Of a DNA stretch of 64,000 nucleotides, positions 58,400-64,000 are shown in pieces; positions within the stretch are counted from its first letter, which is position 1; each line of letters starts with the position of its first letter. Origin of the DNA: Marinobacterium sp. LSUCC0821 (GTDB taxonomy: Bacteria; Pseudomonadota; Gammaproteobacteria; Pseudomonadales; Balneatricaceae); the NCBI RefSeq assembly GCF_012848475.1, contig NZ_CP051666.1, forward strand, positions 1,015,501-1,079,500, in the 5' to 3' direction. The notes beneath the pieces were generated by a model. The model saw only the letters and a program-made list of their open reading frames with translations. It did not search any database and was not told where the DNA came from. The translations under genes were made by a program, and so were the position numbers.

Positions 58400-60041
58400 A
58401 TGCACCCTCCTTGAATGGTTCTACACCAACGCGACGCACACAATCGATAAAGCGTTCATCTTCACGTCGAATATCAACATACACCTCTAGAAGGCGCTTT
58501 AAGGTATCTGCAACTTCATCTGCAGCTACAGCACGACCCAACACCTTACCTAGCTGAGCATCTTCACGGCTAGAGCCGCCAATCGTAATTTGATACCAAT
58601 CCTCGCCCTTCTTATCGACACCTAAAATACCAATATGACCGACATGGTGATGGGCACAAGCGTTGATACAACCCGACATATTGAGTCGAATATCACCGAT
58701 GTCATAGAGGTAATCGACATCATCAAATGCATCATTAATCTGCTGAGCTATGTTCAAAGTTTTAGCATTTGCCAACGAACAGAAATCAAAGCCGGGGCAG
58801 ACGATCATATCGGTCAACTTACCAATATTGGCACGCGCTAAATTTGCCTCTACTAAGGAACGCCAGAGTGAATAGAGGTTAGCTTGCTGAACATCTGCCA
58901 ACACCAGATTCTGCTCATGGGTCGAACGGATCTCACCAAAAGAGTAACGGTCAGCTAGATTGGCAACTATATCCATCTGCAGCTCACTGATATCTCCAGG
59001 AGCACCTAGTTGCGGTTTTAACGAAAGCGTTACTGCACGGTAGCCAGGTACCTTATGTGGATGGGTATTATGGCGGTACCAGTGTCGGAACGCCTCATCA
59101 CTCTCCAAATAGCTATCCAAGCTTAGATCGGCCGCAGCGTCCTGTGCATAAGGATGTTTACCAAAAAAAGCTGTTACACGAGCAATCTCAGCTTCAGGTA
59201 TCTGTAGCTCAGTTCCTTTAAGGTGCTGCCACTCTTGCTCGACGAGGTCACGGAATGCATCTTCACCCATCGCTTCAACAAGAATCTTAATACGTGCTTT
59301 GTACTTATTGTCCCTGCGGCCATGTAGGTTGTAGACACGCAAAATAGCCTCAAGGTAGGAGATCAACTCATTCGCAGGCAAAAACTCGCGAATCACCTTG
59401 CCAATTTTTGGCGTACGACCCAAACCACCTCCAACAAGAACCTTAAAGCCTAGCTCGCCTTGCTCACTTTGAATTAGATCCAAGCCGACATCATGAACCT
59501 GAGTAGCAGCTCTATCCTCTGGACCCGATGTTATCGCGATCTTAAATTTACGCGGCAGGTAGGCAAACTCCGGATGCAAGCTTGACCACTGGCGAATCAA
59601 CTCACACCAAGGGCGCGGGTCAGAAACTTCCAGTGCGGAAACACCGGCAAAATGGCTAGTGGTTGTATTACGGATACAGTTACCCGAGGTCTGAATCGCG
59701 TGCAGTTGCACCCTGGCTAGATCAGCTAGAATATCTGGAACCTCTTCTAGTTTCGGCCAGTTAAACTGAATATTAGTGCGCGTTGTAAAGTGCCCATAAC
59801 CACGGTCGAACTTACGCGAAATAGCAGCCAACGCGCGAAGCTGTTCAGAGGTAAAGGTGCCGTAAGGAATAGCAACGCGTAACATTGGCGCCTGACGCTG
59901 AACATAGAGCCCATTCATTAGGCGCAATGCCAAAAATTCATCATCACTCAACTCACCTCTCAAAAAGCGAGCGGTCTGATCACGAAACTGTTCAACACGT
60001 TCGTTTACGATCTGCTGGTCTACATCATTATAGATATACAT
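58386..60041 (-). CDS. cysI: sulfite reductase hemoprotein (nitrite/sulfite reductase family)
   Basis: Reduces sulfite to sulfide, 551 residues. Siroheme and 4Fe-4S ligands are the four Cys in CPGFDFCSLAN and MSGCINACAHHH near the C-terminus; earlier GHFTTRTNIQFNW and TSGNCIRNTTT are siroheme-contact regions. Its form and its DUF934 neighbour match the Pseudomonas-type enzyme, and no cysJ flavoprotein is nearby, so the electron donor may be ferredoxin or another reductase. It lies 25 nt after the TauE-like gene. Confidence 0.93.
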   Translation of the reverse strand: MYIYNDVDQQIVNERVEQFRDQTARFLRGELSDDEFLALRLMNGLYVQRQAPMLRVAIPYGTFTSEQLRALAAISRKFDRGYGHFTTRTNIQFNWPKLEEVPDILADLARVQLHAIQTSGNCIRNTTTSHFAGVSALEVSDPRPWCELIRQWSSLHPEFAYLPRKFKIAITSGPEDRAATQVHDVGLDLIQSEQGELGFKVLVGGGLGRTPKIGKVIREFLPANELISYLEAILRVYNLHGRRDNKYKARIKILVEAMGEDAFRDLVEQEWQHLKGTELQIPEAEIARVTAFFGKHPYAQDAAADLSLDSYLESDEAFRHWYRHNTHPHKVPGYRAVTLSLKPQLGAPGDISELQMDIVANLADRYSFGEIRSTHEQNLVLADVQQANLYSLWRSLVEANLARANIGKLTDMIVCPGFDFCSLANAKTLNIAQQINDAFDDVDYLYDIGDIRLNMSGCINACAHHHVGHIGILGVDKKGEDWYQITIGGSSREDAQLGKVLGRAVAADEVADTLKRLLEVYVDIRREDERFIDCVRRVGVEPFKEGAYATA

Positions 60042-60066
60042 CTTCCCTAACCTCTTTGAACAAGCC

Positions 60067-60867
60067 TTAACTTGCTAAAACAAACTTCAAGCCAATGGTC
60101 ATCAGAAGTGACCCCATAATTGGCTGCATCAACTTAGGCGACAAAGTCGCACCTAGCCTACTTCCCAACCACACACCTGGCAGCGAACCGATAAGCAGTG
60201 AACCCAAAAGGGCAAAATCGACTGTACCTAGCTGGTAGTGCCCAAGCCCTGCGAATCCAGTGATCAAAACTGCGTGCAGAAGGTCGGTACCAACGATCTC
60301 TGCCATACTCCAACGCGGGTAGAGAAGAATAAGAATCGCTGTACCCAAAGCACCTGCACCTACAGAGGAGAGTGTCACCAACACCCCCAGCAAAAGACCG
60401 GCCAAGACAGTAAAAATTGGTCTTAACTCACGCAGTTTGTTAGCAAGCGCTGTACCCGATTTAGCAAGTGCAAACGCTCTAATATGACTGCGAAAAAAGA
60501 CTGCCAGCGAGGTCAGAATAAGCGATATCCCCAAAGTTAAATTGATGATGACCTCAATACTTTCAGGGTTGCTTAGCTGTCCCAACCAGATAAGCGTCAA
60601 CGATGAGGAAGGCACACTACCTAAGAGTAGAAGTGCTGCGACCTTGAACTTAACCAACCCTCTTTTGGCATATTCAAAAATGCCACCCGCTTTAGTTACA
60701 GAGGCGTAGAGTAGATCGGTACTAACAGCAACAGCCGCAGGAACGCCAAAGCCGACCATAAGAATAGGAGTCATTAAGGCACCACCTCCTATACCTGTTA
60801 GGCCGACAACGAAGCCAACAACTAATCCTGCTAAACTGTATAACCAATCCAAGGGACACCTTTGCAT
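60067..60867 (-). CDS. TauE/SafE-family permease, probable sulfur-compound transporter
   Basis: Inner-membrane protein of 266 residues with about eight helices. The family motif GLTGIGGGALMTPIL is at about residues 23-37 and its repeat VTLSSVGAGALGTAILILLYP in the second half. In a cys operon it may move sulfate, sulfite or an organosulfonate. The ATG at 60867 is used, but its binding site is poor. A TTG at 60852, with AAAGG 6 nt before it, would give a start DWLYSLAGL, closer to relatives, and may be the true start. First gene of the minus-strand cys operon. Confidence 0.85.
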   Translation of the reverse strand: MQRCPLDWLYSLAGLVVGFVVGLTGIGGGALMTPILMVGFGVPAAVAVSTDLLYASVTKAGGIFEYAKRGLVKFKVAALLLLGSVPSSSLTLIWLGQLSNPESIEVIINLTLGISLILTSLAVFFRSHIRAFALAKSGTALANKLRELRPIFTVLAGLLLGVLVTLSSVGAGALGTAILILLYPRWSMAEIVGTDLLHAVLITGFAGLGHYQLGTVDFALLGSLLIGSLPGVWLGSRLGATLSPKLMQPIMGSLLMTIGLKFVLAS

Positions 60868-61095
60868 TAGATGCGCACCGCTTGCGCACTTGTTTATATT
60901 CGAAATGGAATATACATGATCGCTTTATATAACTAATAATAATATTTAGTCATCTGGTTAGCTCGAATCGTTATACCCTAAGGTAATATAAAAAGAGTTT
61001 TCTTATAACTTTTAGTATATAAGTAATTTCAATATATTCTTTTTATAAATATAAAATGGTAACCATAATAGCTCTCAGTTATTTGAGGGCCTATT
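60868..61095. promoter_or_regulatory. divergent cys promoter region
   Basis: 228 AT-rich bp between the minus-strand cys operon and cysD. It contains CTTATA (61002-61007) and TATAAG (61018-61023), an inverted repeat that could be a CysB or other LysR-type site. No consensus promoter is clear-cut, and the assignment to CysB rests on gene context. Confidence 0.4.
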
Positions 61096-62013
61096 ATGGA
61101 ACAGCTATCACAACACCGTTTGACTCACCTCCGCGAATTGGAAGCGGAGAGCATCCACATAATTCGTGAAGTCGCTGCAGAGTTTGGCAACCCAGTCATG
61201 CTTTACTCGATCGGGAAAGACTCGTCTGTGATGTTGCACCTTGCGCGCAAGGCCTTCTATCCAGGCAAACCGCCATTCCCATTGCTACATGTAGATACCA
61301 CTTGGAAGTTCCGAGAGATGATTGAGTTCCGGGACAAGATGGCCAAAGAGGCGGGTATGGAACTGCTTGTTCATACCAACCAAGAGGGTGTTGATATGGG
61401 CATCAACCCCGCGATTCATGGCTCAGCTAAACATACTGACCTAATGAAGACGCAGGCGCTGAAACAGGCTCTAAACAAATATCAGTTCGATGCAGCCTTT
61501 GGTGGTGCGCGTCGTGATGAGGAGCGATCTCGCGCGAAAGAGCGAGTATTCAGTTTCCGAGATAAGAACCACCGCTGGGATCCCAAAAACCAGCGTCCTG
61601 AACTGTGGAACATCTACAACACCAAAGTAAATAAAGGTGAGAGCATTCGTGTCTTCCCTCTATCTAACTGGACCGAGCTAGATATCTGGCAATACATATA
61701 CTTAGAGAACATTTCCATAGTCCCACTTTACTACTCAGCGCCACGACCTGTGGTTGATCGTGACGGCATGATTGTGATGGTAGACGACGATCGCCTCCCA
61801 TTAGCTGAAGGTGAGGTGCCACAAGAGAAATCGATTCGCTTTAGAACGCTTGGCTGTTACCCGCTCACTGGAGCTGTCGAATCTACTGCAACTACCCTTC
61901 CAGAGATCATTCAGGAGATGTTGCTAGCAACGACGTCTGAGCGACAAGGGCGTGCGATTGACCATGATGGTGCAGGTTCCATGGAGCAGAAGAAAATTGA
62001 AGGGTACTTCTAA
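61096..62013 (+). CDS. cysD: sulfate adenylyltransferase subunit 2
   Basis: Catalytic subunit of ATP sulfurylase, 305 residues. PP-loop motif [36 protein letters not shown] and the C-terminal [17 protein letters not shown] are typical. It acts with CysN (61 nt downstream) to make adenylylsulfate. Confidence 0.97.
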   Translation: MEQLSQHRLTHLRELEAESIHIIREVAAEFGNPVMLYSIGKDSSVMLHLARKAFYPGKPPFPLLHVDTTWKFREMIEFRDKMAKEAGMELLVHTNQEGVDMGINPAIHGSAKHTDLMKTQALKQALNKYQFDAAFGGARRDEERSRAKERVFSFRDKNHRWDPKNQRPELWNIYNTKVNKGESIRVFPLSNWTELDIWQYIYLENISIVPLYYSAPRPVVDRDGMIVMVDDDRLPLAEGEVPQEKSIRFRTLGCYPLTGAVESTATTLPEIIQEMLLATTSERQGRAIDHDGAGSMEQKKIEGYF

Positions 62014-62074
62014 CCTAACAGGTCAGTTTTAAGGTTTAGGTAGCGAGCGTTATAGGATTAATAGGAAGAGAATT

Positions 62075-63733
62075 ATGAGCCACCAGTCAGAGCTAATTGC
62101 GAGCGACATCAACGCATATCTTCAACAACACGAGAACAAAGAGCTGCTTCGCTTCATCACCTGCGGCAGTGTCGATGATGGAAAATCAACTCTGATTGGT
62201 CGTCTTCTTCACGACTCAAAAATGATCTATGAAGATCAGTTAGCTGCGATCCACAACGACAGCAAACGTGTCGGTACAACCGGCGAAGCCCCTGACTTGG
62301 CACTTCTAGTAGATGGTTTGCAAGCAGAGCGTGAGCAAGGTATTACCATTGATGTGGCTTACCGCTACTTCTCAACGGCGAAACGCAAATTCATCATTGC
62401 CGATACACCGGGACATGAGCAGTACACTCGTAATATGGCAACGGGCGCATCCACTGCAGACCTAGCCATCATTTTGATTGATGCCCGTTATGGTGTGCAG
62501 ACCCAGACACGTCGTCACAGTTTTATTGTTTCGCTACTGGGTATTAAGCATGTCGTTGTAGCGATCAATAAGATGGATCTTGTTGAATTCAGCCAAACGC
62601 GATTCAACAAAATTCAGGCAGAGTACACAATTTTGGCTCAGTCACTTGGTATCAAAAACGCACAGTTTGTCCCTATCTCCGCGCTTAAAGGGGATAACGT
62701 CGTCGATCGTTCACTTGAGACACCTTGGTATCAGGGGCCTACCCTCATGGAAGAGTTAGAGGTCGTTACGATTGAAAGCGCTGCTGATGAGAAGTTTTTC
62801 CGTTTTCCAGTCCAGTATGTAAACCGCCCTAATCTTGATTTCCGCGGCTTTGCAGGCACTGTAGCTTCAGGCTCAATTGAGCCAGGTGATCAGATCAAGG
62901 TACTACCTAGCGGTCAAACATCGACGGTTAAATCCATCGTTACGATGGACGGTGACCTAGCAGAGGCCTTTGCTCCTATGTCAGTTACCCTTACGCTTAA
63001 TGATGAGATTGATATCTCTCGCGGTGACATGATCGTAAAGGCTGACTGCCCAGAACTACCTACCCAAGCTTTTTCAGCCAACCTAGTGTGGATGGATCAA
63101 AAGCCGCTACAACTTGGGCGTACCTATGATGTGAAATTTGTCGCGTCACGCTCAGCTGGACGCGTTAGTGCCATCCAATACAAAGTAGACGTCAATACAC
63201 TTGAAAAACAGGCAACTGATCGCCTTGAACTCAATGAGATAGCGGAAGTTGAGCTACAACTTGAACGCCAACTTCTTATCGACCCTTACTCACACAGCCG
63301 CGCAACAGGCGCGTTCATTCTGATCGATCGCCTAACTAACTCCACAGTAGCAGCAGGCATGGTGAGCGCGCTCGCACAAGCTCAGACAGATAACGATATC
63401 TATCAACAGAGTGCAGTAAGTGTCGATCAACGTGCTAATCGCCTTGGACAGTGGCCAAGTATCATCGGGTTCAACAACGCGTCAGAAGCACTGCTATTCA
63501 CCCTAGAGAAGCGACTATTCGATCGTGGTTACTTGCCTGTAGTAAGTGACCAGCGAGAAGCCTTCTCTTCATTGAAGCAGGCCGGTTTGATTGTATTGAC
63601 CGATAAAATTGAGGCTGCAGAGGTGATTGTTGGCAACCACCCTGATGCGCAAATCTATATCGACCCAAGCCTATCTTTGGAATCTCAGCTAGAGTTGATC
63701 ATCTCAAGTCTTGCCGATTTTAAATTGATCTAA
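62075..63733 (+). CDS. cysN: sulfate adenylyltransferase subunit 1 with a degenerate CysC-like tail
   Basis: GTPase that drives ATP sulfurylase, 552 residues against 475 for E. coli CysN. GTPase motifs are GSVDDGKS (31-38), DTPGHE (110-115) and NKMD (165-168), followed by EF-Tu-like beta-barrels to about 440. The extra tail (about 450-552) resembles an APS kinase fused as in Cys[22 protein letters not shown] aligns with the kinase start, but the P-loop GLSGSGKS is replaced by [16 protein letters not shown] corresponds to the conserved AGLIVLTA. The tail is therefore unlikely to bind ATP, and a separate cysC would be required for PAPS. Confidence 0.93.
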   Translation: MSHQSELIASDINAYLQQHENKELLRFITCGSVDDGKSTLIGRLLHDSKMIYEDQLAAIHNDSKRVGTTGEAPDLALLVDGLQAEREQGITIDVAYRYFSTAKRKFIIADTPGHEQYTRNMATGASTADLAIILIDARYGVQTQTRRHSFIVSLLGIKHVVVAINKMDLVEFSQTRFNKIQAEYTILAQSLGIKNAQFVPISALKGDNVVDRSLETPWYQGPTLMEELEVVTIESAADEKFFRFPVQYVNRPNLDFRGFAGTVASGSIEPGDQIKVLPSGQTSTVKSIVTMDGDLAEAFAPMSVTLTLNDEIDISRGDMIVKADCPELPTQAFSANLVWMDQKPLQLGRTYDVKFVASRSAGRVSAIQYKVDVNTLEKQATDRLELNEIAEVELQLERQLLIDPYSHSRATGAFILIDRLTNSTVAAGMVSALAQAQTDNDIYQQSAVSVDQRANRLGQWPSIIGFNNASEALLFTLEKRLFDRGYLPVVSDQREAFSSLKQAGLIVLTDKIEAAEVIVGNHPDAQIYIDPSLSLESQLELIISSLADFKLI

Positions 63734-63738
63734 AACAA

Positions 63739-63770
63739 CCCCAAAGGTGGGCGAAAACCTCACCTTGGGG
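63739..63770 (+). terminator. hairpin after cysN
   Basis: CCCCAAAGGTG pairs, with one bulged A, with CACCTTGGGG. No T-run follows, so it is a weak terminator at best. Confidence 0.45.
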
Positions 63771-63856
63771 TACAATCTTGTGCCATATAAACCACGGTTT
63801 TTGTGTACCTTTTTCACAAAAACCTCATCCTAGATTGGTAGCGGAAGTGAGAGCGA

Positions 63857-64000
63857 ATGAGTGAGTTCTTGATGATTCTGATCAGCACAGTGTTGGTGAA
63901 CAACTTTGTGCTCGTTCAATTTCTCGGTCTCTGCCCGTTTATGGGGGTCTCTAACAAGCTTGAGACTGCAATGGGTATGTCGCTTGCGACCACCTTTGTA
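63857..64000 (+). CDS. rsxA: electron transport complex subunit RsxA/RnfA, 5' part only
   Basis: The first 48 codons of an Rnf/Rsx complex membrane subunit, cut by the window edge. The start [20 protein letters not shown] followed by [18 protein letters not shown] is the family signature, with the conserved Cys in LGLCPF. RsxA forms part of the ion-translocating NADH:ferredoxin oxidoreductase, or SoxR-reducing complex, in the inner membrane. The ATG at 63857 is preceded by a GAGAG-type site. Confidence 0.93.
   Translation, partial: MSEFLMILISTVLVNNFVLVQFLGLCPFMGVSNKLETAMGMSLATTFV

Overview
The window is chromosomal DNA from a gammaproteobacterium, most likely a marine heterotroph of the Oceanospirillales type. 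The signs are a monomeric NADP isocitrate dehydrogenase, a start of an Rnf/Rsx operon, HexR-type control of central sugar metabolism, a ferredoxin/CysI-style sulfate operon with a DUF934 gene, and gammaproteobacterial gene neighbourhoods throughout. The assignment comes from gene content only; no rRNA or tRNA gene is visible. No phage, IS transposase or CRISPR array is present, but the intergenic DNA is unusually rich in palindromic repeats.

Layout. 1-3.3 kb: 5' end of hexR (divergent), gap and pykA. 3.3-3.75 kb: four-unit palindromic repeat array. 3.8-6.6 kb: lipid-linked sugar transfer operon (GT39-like, gtrB-like, gtrA-like). 6.75-9.8 kb: porin and pgi. 9.9-11.5 kb: PAP2 phosphatase and an alpha/beta hydrolase. 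11.6-26.1 kb: TCA cluster: sucD, sucC, lpd, sucB, sucA (minus strand), an unknown membrane protein on the plus strand, then sdhB, sdhA, sdhD, sdhC (minus), with gltA divergent. 26.2-40.4 kb: sugar island: an AglEFGK-type alpha-glucoside ABC transporter, three GH13 enzymes, a GH1 beta-glucosidase, a GH32 fructosidase and a LacI regulator. 40.5-43.8 kb: small unknown protein, prpE and panD. 44-51 kb: metH, a 1 kb intergenic region dominated by a roughly 610 bp imperfect inverted repeat, and icd preceded by a possible leader peptide. 51-55.7 kb: DMT permease, M16C peptidase, Bax-inhibitor-1 family protein. 55.8-63.7 kb: sulfate assimilation (cysG, cysH, DUF934, cysI and a TauE-like permease on the minus strand; cysD and cysN on the plus strand). 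63.86 kb to end: start of rsxA.

How it fits together. The sugar island should import disaccharides intact, because none of the five hydrolases has a signal peptide. They are split in the cytoplasm, and the hexoses pass through pgi, gap and pykA into the TCA cycle encoded next door. Three near-identical 14-bp palindromes of LacI-operator type, CTAAA(A/T)CGTTTAAG, sit in front of the transporter, the GH32 gene and the last GH13 gene; they make a convincing local regulon for the LacI protein.

Most noteworthy: (1) the roughly 610 bp imperfect inverted repeat centred at about 48,075; (2) a modular repeat family in which one scaffold carries different hairpins, plus six short GGGGTCAGAGT palindromes whose inner stems covary; (3) a C-terminal tail on CysN that looks like an APS kinase domain which has lost its P-loop; (4) four tandem 12-bp repeats directly before gap; (5) a short ORF plus hairpin before icd.
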